NCBI GenBank assembly: GCA_029251375.1
Contig: JAQXDL010000044.1
Span: 186,001-250,000 of the forward strand
Reading direction: 5' to 3'
Origin: Pseudomonadales bacterium
Lineage (GTDB): Bacteria > Pseudomonadota > Gammaproteobacteria > Pseudomonadales > Azotimanducaceae
Length of the DNA: 64,000 nucleotides
The notes beneath the pieces are model-generated. The model was given only the letters and a program-made list of their open reading frames with translations, was not told where the DNA came from and searched no databases. The position numbers and the translations under genes are program-made. How positions within the stretch are numbered: position 1 is the first letter of the stretch; each line of letters begins with the position of its first letter. Below are positions 16,838 to 25,502 of the stretch, one piece after another.

Positions 16838-17416
16838 TTAAAGCTCACTCGACGAGGAGATGACCTTGGTGACAATACCGTATTCAATTGCTTCCTCGAC
16901 TGACATCCAATAATCCCTGTCGGTGTCTTTTTCAACTTGTTCGAAGGGGCGACCGGTTTCATCAGCAATGAGCTTGTTGATGCGAGCCTTAGTTTTAATG
17001 ATTTGCTCAGCTTGGATACTGATATCTGTAGCGTCGCCCTGTGAACCTCCAGAGGGCTGATGTACCAGATAACGGGTATTTGGCAACGAGTAACGATTTT
17101 CTTTCTTTGCAGCAAGATAGATCGTTGTTGCGGCGCTCGCAACCCAGCCTGTTCCAATGACGCGAACCTCTGGCTTAATAAACTTGATCATGTCATAGAT
17201 CACATCGCCGGATTCAACATGTCCACCGGGAGAACTGACATAGATATCAATGTGCTCGTCACTGTCTGCGGCAAGCGCAAGCAACTGCTCAGTAACGGCC
17301 CGTGCGACCTTTTCATTGATGCCACCAAAAATCGATATGGATCTCGACTTGAATAACTTCTCGTCCAGAAAGCTCACATTAGGTAGTTTTGCCTCTGGCG
17401 TTTCGTCGTTCCTCAT
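16838..17416 (-). CDS. ClpP-like serine protease, ATP-dependent Clp proteolytic subunit paralogue
   Basis: This 192-residue protein has the ClpP fold with catalytic Ser94 (WVASAAT), His119 (YLVHQPSGG) and Asp168 (DRDYW). The spacings of 25 and 49 residues equal those of E. coli ClpP Ser97/His122/Asp171. It should form a barrel protease fed by an unfoldase such as ClpX or ClpA. Around Ser, the usual A-S-M-G is replaced by A-S-A-A, and no tig, clpX or lon lies beside it, so it is probably a second ClpP and not the housekeeping copy. The partner ATPase is unknown. Confidence 0.88.
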   Translation of the reverse strand: MRNDETPEAKLPNVSFLDEKLFKSRSISIFGGINEKVARAVTEQLLALAADSDEHIDIYVSSPGGHVESGDVIYDMIKFIKPEVRVIGTGWVASAATTIYLAAKKENRYSLPNTRYLVHQPSGGSQGDATDISIQAEQIIKTKARINKLIADETGRPFEQVEKDTDRDYWMSVEEAIEYGIVTKVISSSSEL

Positions 17417-17679
17417 AGCGGATATTCCTTAAGTAAATGCAAATTTAGCAAGCGCGCAAGAATAGCAATGGTGTCGATCTATTTCCACCCGCTTACGCGA
17501 TGGAAATGCCACTGGTGTGAGTGAGCATGCTCTTGTCTAGCATCAAGAGTTTGGGGCAAGTTCATCAATTACAAGGTTTATGGCGCAGTAGGCGGCTTTT
17601 TCTATTGATTTTGAACGGCGCAATCCGGCATTGTGATGACATAACGATTAACAAATTGCGAATAAAAGAGGTTAAAGAA

Positions 17680-18702
17680 ATGGGCGACTTAAAATTAGGC
17701 ATTCAAATGGGGTACTGGGGCGCGGGTCCGAACCCCAACACGGTCAATATGGCGGTTACCGCAGAAAAACTAGGCTATGACGCGATATTTACGGCGGAGG
17801 CCTGGGGCTCAGACGTTTTCACACCTTTAGCATGGATTGGTGCGCATACCAGTCGTATTCGATTGGGTACTGCGGTTGCACAACTGTCAGCAAGAACGCC
17901 TACAGCGACCGCAATGGCGGCGCTAACGCTTGATCATCTATCAAACGGCCGAATGATTTTGGGTTTGGGTGTGTCGGGCCCACAGGTTGTCGAGGGCTGG
18001 TATGGCCAGCCCTTTGCCAAGCCTCTATCACGAACCCGTGAATACGTTGATATTATTCGTCAGGTCATGGCGCGCGAGGCGCCCGTCTCAAATGAGGATG
18101 GCAAACACTATCCGCTGCCTTACCGGGGTGAAGGCTCGTGGGGACTAGGTAAATCACTAAAACCCATTACGCACCCACTACGGAGTGATATGCCGATTTT
18201 TCTTGGTGCAGAGGGACCGAAAAACGTCACGATGGCAGCTGAGATTGCCGACGGTTGGTTGCCACTTTACTACTCTCCATACCGTCAGGAGGTTTACGCG
18301 GACCAAATTAAGGATGCTAAGCCGGGTTTTGAGATATGCCAAGGCGTGACAATCAACATTTGCGATGACGTCGAACAGGGTTTGATTCCAATCAAGAATA
18401 ATCTTGCTTTGTATATTGGTGGTATGGGCGCTAAAGACCGTAATTTTCACACTGAGCTGATGGGTCGGATGGGGCTTGAAGCGGAAGCACGTAAAATCCA
18501 GGATTTATTTTTAGCTGGCAAAAAAGATGAGGCAGTGATGGCTGTTCCTACGGCCTTTGCTGATGAAATCTCGCTTGTCGGTCCAATTGATCGGGTTAAA
18601 GATCGGCTTCAAGCTTGGCGAGAAACACCGGTCACCTCGCTACTTGTTAATGCCCGTAACGAACAGCAAATCCAGCAGATGGCAGAGATTGTGTTGGGTT
18701 GA
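17680..18702 (+). CDS. LLM-class F420-dependent oxidoreductase (Rv3520c/TIGR03559-like)
   Basis: This 340-residue luciferase-like TIM-barrel enzyme has the diagnostic strings IQMGYWGAG, FTAEAWGSDVFTPLAW, LGTAVAQLSARTPTATAMAA and GVSGPQVVEGWYGQPF, as in the mycobacterial Rv3520c group, usually assigned F420 dependence. The substrate is unknown. An open frame begins at 17521, but the ATG at 17680 has AAAGAGG upstream and starts the first conserved strand. It is the second LLM enzyme in 4 kb. It is a single gene. Confidence 0.88.
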   Translation: MGDLKLGIQMGYWGAGPNPNTVNMAVTAEKLGYDAIFTAEAWGSDVFTPLAWIGAHTSRIRLGTAVAQLSARTPTATAMAALTLDHLSNGRMILGLGVSGPQVVEGWYGQPFAKPLSRTREYVDIIRQVMAREAPVSNEDGKHYPLPYRGEGSWGLGKSLKPITHPLRSDMPIFLGAEGPKNVTMAAEIADGWLPLYYSPYRQEVYADQIKDAKPGFEICQGVTINICDDVEQGLIPIKNNLALYIGGMGAKDRNFHTELMGRMGLEAEARKIQDLFLAGKKDEAVMAVPTAFADEISLVGPIDRVKDRLQAWRETPVTSLLVNARNEQQIQQMAEIVLG

Positions 18703-19007
18703 AATAATGTGAGTGGCCGTTGCTTTTGAGTGAGTCGGTCAAATTTCGGCACGGCGTCTGACGCAAGGCTGCCTGTGCCAGGTGCTGTGAAAAAAAAAAG
18801 GGGTGCATTCCTGAGGCCTATGGATGTCGTTGGGAAGTAGACGACAAAAGTATTTTTGTTCAAATCCTCCGTGGAGGCAGCTTTTAAGCCTGTATATGAG
18901 GTATAATCTTGATAAGAAAGAGGGCTAAGAAAAATATATCCTGAATTCAGTGGGAGAGATGAAGAACTCGCCTCACTGTCTTAAAGTGGTAATAACGGAT
19001 GTGAGAT
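18703..19007. promoter_or_regulatory. 305-bp spacer with an A10 run and a candidate -10 box
   Basis: The spacer contains an A10 run near 18788, a small palindrome CCTCCGTGGAGG near 18867, and TATAAT at 18902-18907 about 100 bp upstream of the 19008 gene. No good -35 box is found 17 bp before it. No gene is supported. Confidence 0.3.
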
Positions 19008-19394
19008 ATGAGTAAACGCTATGTTGAGTTTTTGAACTTAGTTGATATGTTTCGATCAGGTGTTATGTCTGAGGAAGACGTCAGAACGTTAAAGCGATGC
19101 CCAGATTGGGAATTGAAAAAAGCCTTTCTTAACGTGCTCCACGAAGAAGTACGCGTAGATAGTTTTGAAGGGTTGTGGCGCGATCGCAGTCGCAATGACA
19201 GTCGCAATGACAGTCACAATGACACGCACAACGTGTTCGCTGAACTGCTGGCGGAAATCACTCAGACGCCTCTGAAGAGGACATTCAGGCCCCGCGCCAA
19301 AGTCAATTTGTCGGAAAAAGTCACGAGTGGGTTATTTCCATCAGCTTCTAGGCGCAAGACCGTTGGTAATCCCAAGCTCAAAATGCAGGCCTGA
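19008..19394 (+). CDS. Hypothetical protein with an SRND tandem repeat
   Basis: This 128-residue basic, charged protein was not recognised. The first half is helical in character (FLNLVDMFRSGVMSEEDVRTLKR). A low-complexity block of about 16 residues follows, made of R/H-N-D-S/T units near residues 58-74. The tail is rich in Lys, Arg, Ser and Pro. A GGATGTGAG ribosome site precedes the ATG. Stable frame, good start and charge pattern support a real gene; the function is unknown. Confidence 0.55.
   Translation: MSKRYVEFLNLVDMFRSGVMSEEDVRTLKRCPDWELKKAFLNVLHEEVRVDSFEGLWRDRSRNDSRNDSHNDTHNVFAELLAEITQTPLKRTFRPRAKVNLSEKVTSGLFPSASRRKTVGNPKLKMQA
19179..19226 (+). repeat. In-frame 12-bp tandem repeat
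   Basis: The unit CGCAATGACAGT occurs twice perfectly (19191-19214), flanked by a diverged copy on each side (19179-19190 and 19215-19226). It encodes the R-N-D-S block of the hypothetical protein; a multiple of three, so copy changes keep the frame. Confidence 0.85.
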
Positions 19395-19451
19395 TCGGCA
19401 AGGCGCGTAAGCTCGTCGTTTATTTTATGTCGTTGTGCGGTTTGCATAGAG

Positions 19452-20141
19452 TTAGCTCAAACTTCGATAAATTCTTACATCGTTAAATTCCTTAAATTCG
19501 TCTAAATCAGGCACAGTTGATGCCGTGATGCGATCAATGATTTCATATCCATTGAGTAGATCTGATTTGACTCTCGAGTCGGCAATAATAATTTCTTTTG
19601 CGAAACCCTTCAGTTCGTCAATCCAGGGAAAATTCTCACGATCGTAAAGCACGTCCGCGGCAATAATCATATCTACATGGCCGGATAACCCATAAATGTC
19701 TGCTAAAAGCTCAATATTGACGTTGTTGAGTTTGGCGTTCTCCGCGCATGCGTCGAGGGAGTGGGGATCAATATCACATGCTATGACCCGTTGCGCTCCT
19801 GCAAGTTTCGCAGCGATCGCAACAACACCTGAACCTGCGCCAAAATCGAGCACTGATTTACCAGCAAAGGATTGCGAGTGAGCCAGTATGTGTCTTGCCA
19901 GCACCTGACCACTGGCCCAACAAAACGCCCAATATGCCGGTTCGTTGATGATCGCCATCATCTCGTCGTGATCTAGCCGTCCCTTAGGGTAATCCTCCGA
20001 TAAGAGATACAGAAACAGAGGATGTTCGGAATCTTCTGTACAGAGTAGCGGGGTGGCCACAATATTGGCCGCCGCGATCGTTTTTTTGATATTGGATTGA
20101 AGTAGTTTTGACAAGGTTTGGTCTATTAGTCTCACGGACAT
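19452..20141 (-). CDS. Class I SAM methyltransferase, ETF-beta lysine methyltransferase-like (METTL20 group)
   Basis: This 229-residue cytosolic methyltransferase has EPAYWAFCWASGQVLARHIL near residues 67-86, then motif I VLDFGAGSGVVAIAA, ACDIDPHSLDAC, and post-II AADVLYDRENFPW. This order and the W-A-F-x-W-x-x-G-Q element match bacterial homologues of METTL20, which methylate lysines of electron-transfer flavoprotein beta. The general fold is certain; the ETF-beta target is inferred. Three acyl-CoA dehydrogenases, which pass electrons to ETF, lie elsewhere in the window. It is divergent from the MFS gene at 20228. Confidence 0.75.
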   Translation of the reverse strand: MSVRLIDQTLSKLLQSNIKKTIAAANIVATPLLCTEDSEHPLFLYLLSEDYPKGRLDHDEMMAIINEPAYWAFCWASGQVLARHILAHSQSFAGKSVLDFGAGSGVVAIAAKLAGAQRVIACDIDPHSLDACAENAKLNNVNIELLADIYGLSGHVDMIIAADVLYDRENFPWIDELKGFAKEIIIADSRVKSDLLNGYEIIDRITASTVPDLDEFKEFNDVRIYRSLS

Positions 20142-20227
20142 TTAATGATCGCCTTTGCCAGCCCCCGTCGCAATAGGTAGTCTTACTAATTGCCAGATTG
20201 CTGCGCTGCGGCGGGTCAGTGTTGAAA

Positions 20228-21568
20228 ATGTCATTTTTCAAGACATCATTGTTGAAAGATTTCGTCGAGCTTCCGCAACAGGATGAGGTTACTCAGAAAA
20301 GTTATCGGCGAGAGCTGGTGACGGAGCTGACCGTACCCATGTCTTTTGCGGTGATGGAGGGAGGCTTCGTCGGTGTTGTTGCCGACAAGTTATACCAAGT
20401 TGAACCTTGGGTTTTAGCGATTATCACCGCTGCTCCTATGTTCAGTAATTTATCGAGCTTTGTCTGGGCAAAAATCATAAGCGGTCGGGACAAAGTATCA
20501 ACGATTGTCACCATACAATATTTGATATTGCTGTTCACCGGCCTCGTTGCGTTAACACCGTCTGAGAAATGGGGTGCTTGGATCATTGTTGCGGCTGTTG
20601 TCATGGTGCGGCTCTTGATGGCAGGTCAAATTACCGCCCGCAGTATGGTCTGGAGCCTCAACTACGGTCGCAGCGTGCGCGCCCGGATCACCGGTCGCCT
20701 AATGCTGGTGCATAGTTTTACGATGGTGCTGGTCGTCAGTCTCGGCGGTTTGAGTTTGGATGCAAACCCAGACTCTTTTCGCTATATTTTTTGTATCGCA
20801 GCAATGCTCGGCCTCATCGGTGTCAGGGCATTTTCTAAAATCACAGTGCCCGGTGATTTAGCGCAGATCGAACTTGAGAGCGGCAATGCGGATGATACTG
20901 CCGAAAATGACTCCACCAGTATGTGGCAGGTACTGAAGCAGGACCGAGCATTTGCTCGCTATCAGCGTTATCAATTCTTGGCCGGCACCTCGAACATGAT
21001 GCTGGAAGCACCCTTGATTTATCTGGTATCCAATCAACTGGCTGCAAGCTATTCGGTCAGTCTTGGCATTACGGTGATTATTCCCTTTGTTGTTTCGATG
21101 TGTGCATTACCGCTTTGGGCAAACTATCTGGATAAACATCATGTGACGATGTTTCGAGCCAGACAAAGCATCTTCTGGGTTGTCTCTCAACTGATGATGT
21201 GGATCGGCGCCTTGAATGGTTCGTTAATCTTGCTAGCACTCGGACGACTCATCTTAGGTATTGCCAGAGGTGGTGGCTCGCTGGCGTGGAACCTGGGTCA
21301 TAATGATTTTTCGAGTCAGAAACTTTTGGCAACATATATGGGCGCACATGTGACATTGACTGGCATACGAGGCGCAACCGCCCCCTTTATTGGTATCGCG
21401 CTTTACTTAGGTTGGTCGCAGGTACCTCTACTGCCAGATTTTGAAGGTATTGGCGCTGGCGTTTTTCTTATCGCGGCGTGCTTGAGTGGCCTGTCCTGGC
21501 GTGGCTACAATCGAATGCGGGCGGATCTGCAGAAGCAGCATGAAGAATCAAAAAATGAGCTTACATAA
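20228..21568 (+). CDS. MFS-type membrane transporter
   Basis: This 446-residue inner-membrane protein has about twelve hydrophobic segments and a charged central loop (IELESGNADDTAENDS, near residue 220). A long cytosolic lead comes before the first helix. Family placement rests on overall topology and the helix pattern; no substrate motif was recognised. ATG at 20228 is preferred over an in-frame TTG at 20198, although its ribosome site is weak. The M28 peptidase gene follows after 12 bp in the same direction, suggesting co-transcription. Confidence 0.75.
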   Translation: MSFFKTSLLKDFVELPQQDEVTQKSYRRELVTELTVPMSFAVMEGGFVGVVADKLYQVEPWVLAIITAAPMFSNLSSFVWAKIISGRDKVSTIVTIQYLILLFTGLVALTPSEKWGAWIIVAAVVMVRLLMAGQITARSMVWSLNYGRSVRARITGRLMLVHSFTMVLVVSLGGLSLDANPDSFRYIFCIAAMLGLIGVRAFSKITVPGDLAQIELESGNADDTAENDSTSMWQVLKQDRAFARYQRYQFLAGTSNMMLEAPLIYLVSNQLAASYSVSLGITVIIPFVVSMCALPLWANYLDKHHVTMFRARQSIFWVVSQLMMWIGALNGSLILLALGRLILGIARGGGSLAWNLGHNDFSSQKLLATYMGAHVTLTGIRGATAPFIGIALYLGWSQVPLLPDFEGIGAGVFLIAACLSGLSWRGYNRMRADLQKQHEESKNELT

Positions 21569-21580
21569 GAGACAATTGTT

Positions 21581-22945
21581 ATGAGATCTAACAACACGAT
21601 AGTGATGGGTTTAACGGTATGCCTTTGTCTGGCGCTTTTCATGCCTGCGAGTCATGCAGACGAAGAGGCGTTAATTGCCATCGCGGAGGCGTCGTCGGCA
21701 CAGCGGATCGAGTCAGATATTAGAAGTTTGGTTCAATTTGGAACACGTCATACGCTTTCTGAAACAGAATCAGAAGAACGCGGTATAGGCGCTGCGAGAC
21801 GTTGGATCGAGGCAGAATTCAATGCGATATCGAAGGATTGCGGCGGGTGCCTAGAGGTTTACACGCAAAGTCGGGTCTTTCAAGGCACGCCAAGAATTCC
21901 TGACCCGACCGAGGTCGTCAATGTGATCGCAGTCCTGCAAGGCACGTCGGATCAAAACCGATACGTCATCATGTCCGGCGATATCGATTCGCGTGTGACG
22001 GATGCTATGGATGCGACATCCGACTCTCCGGGTGCTAATGACAATGCGTCAGGTATGGCGGGCGTGCTTGAAGCAGCCAGGATTCTGAGCCAATACCAAT
22101 TTGCTGGTTCAATCGTGTTTGCCGGCTTGTCTGGCGAAGAGCAGGGACTGTTTGGCGGGAAGATCATGGCGGAGCAGGCGTTGAGCGATGATTGGTATAT
22201 TGAAGCGGTGTTAAACAACGATATGATTGGCAACATAACCGGTATCAATGGCGTGACCAATAACACCACGGTAAGAGTTTTTTCTGAGGCGACGCGGCCG
22301 ATCGAGTCAGACAAAGAAGCAAGTGTTAGGCGCTTTACAGGCGGAGAGGTCGATTCACCCTCGCGGAATGTCGCACGCTATATCGATCGAATAGCGGATG
22401 ACTATTTTCTAAATCTGGATGTCATGATGATCTATCGGTTGGATCGATTCGGTCGAGGCGGTCACCATAGACCTTTTAATGAGGTTGGTTTCCCCGCTGT
22501 GCGTATCATGGAGACTAACGAACATTACGACCGTCAGCATCAGGATATTCGGCGTGAAGCGGGCAGAGACTATGGTGATGTACTGACGGGGGTTGATTTT
22601 GGTTATGCTGCCAAGGTTACCGGTCTGAACGCCGTGAGTCTTGCGGCGATGGCGTTTGCGCCAGCACCGCCGGAAAGTGTGACTATCGAGGGGATTGTTT
22701 CTCCGAACACCGCGTTAAAATGGCAAAAAGTCAAAGGTGCTGTTAACTACAAAGTCTATTGGCGACTAACCACACAAGCACAATGGCAGTGGAGCCGAGA
22801 TGCAGGTGATGTTGACGCATTTACACTGGAAAATGTCGTTATAGATAATTACATTTTCGGTGTCGCCAGTGTTAATAAAAATGGCATCGAAAGTCCGGTA
22901 GTATTTCCTGGACCAATTGGTGAGTTTAGGCGAGCAAAAAAGTAG
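21581..22945 (+). CDS. Secreted M28-family metallopeptidase with C-terminal Fn3-like domain
   Basis: This 454-residue protein has a signal peptide (LTVCLCLALFMPASHA, cut near residue 26). The M28 zinc-aminopeptidase core shows ANDNASGMAG near 150, FAGLSGEEQGLFGG near 181 and LNNDMIG. Where typical M28 enzymes have a zinc-binding His in the GxHxDS motif, this protein has GDIDSR near residue 132. A fibronectin III-like domain follows from about 365 (PPESVTIEG through WQKVKGAVNYKVYW). It should release amino acids in the periplasm or outside. It is placed 12 bp after the MFS gene and 49 bp before the MBL gene, so it is probably in one operon. Confidence 0.87.
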   Translation: MRSNNTIVMGLTVCLCLALFMPASHADEEALIAIAEASSAQRIESDIRSLVQFGTRHTLSETESEERGIGAARRWIEAEFNAISKDCGGCLEVYTQSRVFQGTPRIPDPTEVVNVIAVLQGTSDQNRYVIMSGDIDSRVTDAMDATSDSPGANDNASGMAGVLEAARILSQYQFAGSIVFAGLSGEEQGLFGGKIMAEQALSDDWYIEAVLNNDMIGNITGINGVTNNTTVRVFSEATRPIESDKEASVRRFTGGEVDSPSRNVARYIDRIADDYFLNLDVMMIYRLDRFGRGGHHRPFNEVGFPAVRIMETNEHYDRQHQDIRREAGRDYGDVLTGVDFGYAAKVTGLNAVSLAAMAFAPAPPESVTIEGIVSPNTALKWQKVKGAVNYKVYWRLTTQAQWQWSRDAGDVDAFTLENVVIDNYIFGVASVNKNGIESPVVFPGPIGEFRRAKK

Positions 22946-22994
22946 TATTGCTTGATCGAAAAAAATTGTTGATTAAAAAATAAGGAAACGGGTC

Positions 22995-23966
22995 GTGGTG
23001 AATGTGGTTGCAGATAAGACAGCAAGTGATGAGTCTCTGGTACTCGAAGAGCCGGTACTTGAAGAGCGGGCGCTTGGTCCGCTAACAATTTTATTTGGTA
23101 AGGAGAATGGCAAGTACCCCCATGGTAATTCGTTAGTGATAACCGGCACAGACAAGACGGCGATAGTCGACCCTTGCCTGGGTGTTGTGGCGCGCAAAGG
23201 TCAGCTTCCCGAAGTGGACATGATCCTGCTGAGTCACGTACATGAAGATCACGTTGCGGGCACTCACTTGTTTCCGAATGCCACATGTCATGCCCACGAA
23301 GCTGATGCGATAGGGATGACATCGATAGAAGGTATGTTGGATATATACGGGTTTGATGGTCCATTGCGAAACGAGTTTAAGGTAACGATAGAAACAGAGT
23401 TCTTCTTTGAACCCCGTACCGATGTGATTGCCTACAAAGATGGCGAGGTATTTGATTTAGGTGGCGTGACCGTCACGGCGATGCATACACCGGGTCATAC
23501 AAGAGGGCATACCTGCTTCTTGATTGAATGGGTAAATGAACAGGGTGTCGTTGAAGGATTTGTTTATTTAGGTGATATCGAACTGACCGGCTTTGGTCCC
23601 TACTATGGCGATGCATGGTCGAACCTTGAGGACTTTGAACGCAGCTTAGCGTTCTTGAAAACGGTTGATGCTCAATGGTGGTTGACCTTCCATCACAAGG
23701 GGCTGATCGAATCTCGCGCAGAATTTTTGGTGATGCTCGAGAGTTTTCGAAGCATGATTGATTTTCGTGAGGACAACTTATTAAGTTTTATCGAACGGCC
23801 ACGCACAATGGATGACATTGTCGAGCATCGGTTTGTATACCGACCAGGAACAGGTGGGACGATGGCGGATCAGGTTGAGCGGCGCAGTATGGGTATGCAT
23901 TTAGAGCGTCTGGTTCGTGATGGTCGTGTTGAAATGAAAGATGATTATTATACAAGGGTACTGTAA
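22995..23966 (+). CDS. MBL-fold metallo-hydrolase
   Basis: This 323-residue cytosolic metallo-beta-lactamase-fold enzyme has the metal motif HVHEDH (residues about 81-86), MHTPGHTRGH, and the bridging Asp in YLGDIELTG. The C-terminal 70 residues look like a winged-helix segment (MDDIVEHRFVYRP), as in RNase Z-unrelated MBL hydrolases of the YobT/LACTB2 type. The reaction is probably hydrolysis of a thioester or lactone; the exact substrate is unknown. GTG start with TAAGGAAACGG upstream. Its stop overlaps the next ATG (TAATG), so the nitroreductase is translationally coupled. Confidence 0.88.
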   Translation: MVNVVADKTASDESLVLEEPVLEERALGPLTILFGKENGKYPHGNSLVITGTDKTAIVDPCLGVVARKGQLPEVDMILLSHVHEDHVAGTHLFPNATCHAHEADAIGMTSIEGMLDIYGFDGPLRNEFKVTIETEFFFEPRTDVIAYKDGEVFDLGGVTVTAMHTPGHTRGHTCFLIEWVNEQGVVEGFVYLGDIELTGFGPYYGDAWSNLEDFERSLAFLKTVDAQWWLTFHHKGLIESRAEFLVMLESFRSMIDFREDNLLSFIERPRTMDDIVEHRFVYRPGTGGTMADQVERRSMGMHLERLVRDGRVEMKDDYYTRVL

Positions 23967-24610
23967 TGAGTGTAGATATTGATTCAATCGGCGAAGATAT
24001 CGGTTTGTTTGACGCTATTCGAACCACCCGTGCGATCAGGCGGTTGAAGCCAGACCCGGTGCCGGTCGAACTGATCAGAAAGGTCTGCGAAGCGGGTACA
24101 TTTGCACCAAGTGGCGGTAACCGTCAACCTTGGTTTTTTGTCGCGGTAATGGATCAAGACAAACGCGCGTTTATTGCTAAGAAATACAATGAAACTTTTC
24201 AAAGTTATATTGAGCCGGCAAAGGTCGCTGCACAAAGCCCTGATTACCCTGAGGCAAAACGTCGTAATATGAAAGCCGCCATTTACTTAGCTGAGCATCT
24301 GCGTGAGGCGCCAGTGCATCTGTTTGTGGCCGGATGGACCCGTCGTGGTGCACCTCAGAGTCAGGCGTTATTTCCGGCGATTCAAAACATTCTCCTCGCC
24401 TGTCGAGCGGTTGGTTTGGGCGCTTCTTTGACGACAGCTCACCGAGCACACGGTGAAGAAATTGATAGGTATATTGGTTTGTCGGAAAAAACACCAAGCT
24501 GTGCGTTGATTCCCATTGGTTGGCCGAAAGGTAAATATGGCACACCGACGCGTCGTTCCATTGATGAAGCCTTCTTTGTCGATCAAATACCTGAAGGCCG
24601 ACTCGATTAG
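23966..24610 (+). CDS. Nitroreductase-family flavoprotein
   Basis: This 214-residue FMN enzyme starts with the family hallmark FDAIRTTRAIRRLKPDPVP, has the FMN loop FAPSGGNRQPW near residue 48, and a second FMN site LLACRAVGLGASLTT near 143. It should reduce nitro compounds, quinones or similar acceptors with NAD(P)H in the cytosol. Start codon overlaps the stop of the MBL gene by one base. It is the last gene of the run. Confidence 0.92.
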   Translation: MSVDIDSIGEDIGLFDAIRTTRAIRRLKPDPVPVELIRKVCEAGTFAPSGGNRQPWFFVAVMDQDKRAFIAKKYNETFQSYIEPAKVAAQSPDYPEAKRRNMKAAIYLAEHLREAPVHLFVAGWTRRGAPQSQALFPAIQNILLACRAVGLGASLTTAHRAHGEEIDRYIGLSEKTPSCALIPIGWPKGKYGTPTRRSIDEAFFVDQIPEGRLD

Positions 24611-24741
24611 CGATGCTCCCATCTCTATTTGTAAGCCATGTACGTTCCAATTCAGTCGAATTCTACGAAACAGCACATAGAAGGCAGACGTGATTTCAAT
24701 TCAAGTAAAGGGTAGATGTTATTTAAAATTTAACCTGATGG

Positions 24742-24783
24742 TTCTTACACGATAGTTCTGACACGATAGCTCAGATGCGATAA
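24742..24783. repeat. Three tandem 14-bp copies at a gene end
   Basis: TTCTTACACGATAG, TTCTGACACGATAG and CTCAGATGCGATAA are consecutive; the third is diverged. The array ends 1 bp before the stop codon of the leftward gene at 24785. Confidence 0.85.
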
Positions 24784-24784
24784 T

Positions 24785-25276
24785 TTACACATACAGACCC
24801 TCAAAAGCAGAAGCGAGCAGGAAACAGGCGAGCAACCACGCGAGGTTTATCGACATACGAATGATTAGGGGGTAGCCGCCATAGGAAATATTAAATTTCT
24901 TGGAGGAGAGCACGGCTAGGCTCATGATGATGAACCAAGGCGTAAAGAAGAAAACGCCTCGCCACAGAATAAGAGAAACAGCGAGGTCGTGAATCGCGCC
25001 GCTAACGGCAAACGTCAGCAGCGTTGCAGTACCTGTTGAAAAGTATCGCGTTAACGGCTTCATCACATTGCGGGATAAGTAGTAGCCCCAAATGGGATTC
25101 CAGTAATGCCAGAAAAGATAGAATGAGCGAGCGCCGACAGAGCGTTTGATCATGTTCCCAAATGACCCAGATGCGCCAAGCGGTACGCCGTTTATTTTCT
25201 TTACATACTCCTGTAAAGACCTTGTCCTGCTTGGTTGTGCTGATGCCGCCGGCGGCGGCGATTCATTCGAATTCAT
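24785..25276 (-). CDS. Short MBOAT/wax-synthase-like membrane protein
   Basis: This 163-residue membrane protein has a polar, Pro/Ser-rich lead of about 25 residues. A segment SFYLFWHYWNPIWGYYLSR comes before a hydrophobic stretch LLTFAVSGAIHDLAV, in which the buried His matches the catalytic His of MBOAT O-acyltransferases; two more helices follow. True MBOATs have 8-11 helices and 350-500 residues, so this is a stand-alone C-terminal-like piece. It may be a real short family, a helper, or a decayed remnant. ATG 25276 has GAGG seven bases upstream and is preferred to TTG 25288. Confidence 0.55.
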   Translation of the reverse strand: MNSNESPPPAASAQPSRTRSLQEYVKKINGVPLGASGSFGNMIKRSVGARSFYLFWHYWNPIWGYYLSRNVMKPLTRYFSTGTATLLTFAVSGAIHDLAVSLILWRGVFFFTPWFIIMSLAVLSSKKFNISYGGYPLIIRMSINLAWLLACFLLASAFEGLYV

Positions 25277-25320
25277 CGTGATCCTCAAGTGGTTGGGTAT
25301 AGCGTACCAGACAAGATTGT

Positions 25321-25365
25321 TTGAATAGTTTGAATTGCTTGAATTGCTTGAATTGCTTGAATTGT
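25321..25365. repeat. Five tandem 9-bp copies
   Basis: Units TTGAATAGT, TTGAATTGC three times, and TTGAATTGT are consecutive. The array lies about 45 bp upstream of the MBOAT-like gene start, where length changes could affect its promoter. A 73-codon frame reading through it is judged spurious. Confidence 0.9.
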
Positions 25366-25502
25366 CTAGGTTGTTTAGTTATCTAATATCCCCTAGTGAA
25401 AACGTTCATAGCCAGAACAAAGACGACAAACACACGCCAGATAATAAAATTCATAATATTACAGAACACTCAGTGCAGGAGGATCGTCATTGTCGCCTAC
25501 GA

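Noticed and set aside
24742-25365. CRISPR array
   Set aside because: Repeats are 9-15 bp, directly adjacent without unique spacers, and no cas gene is present.
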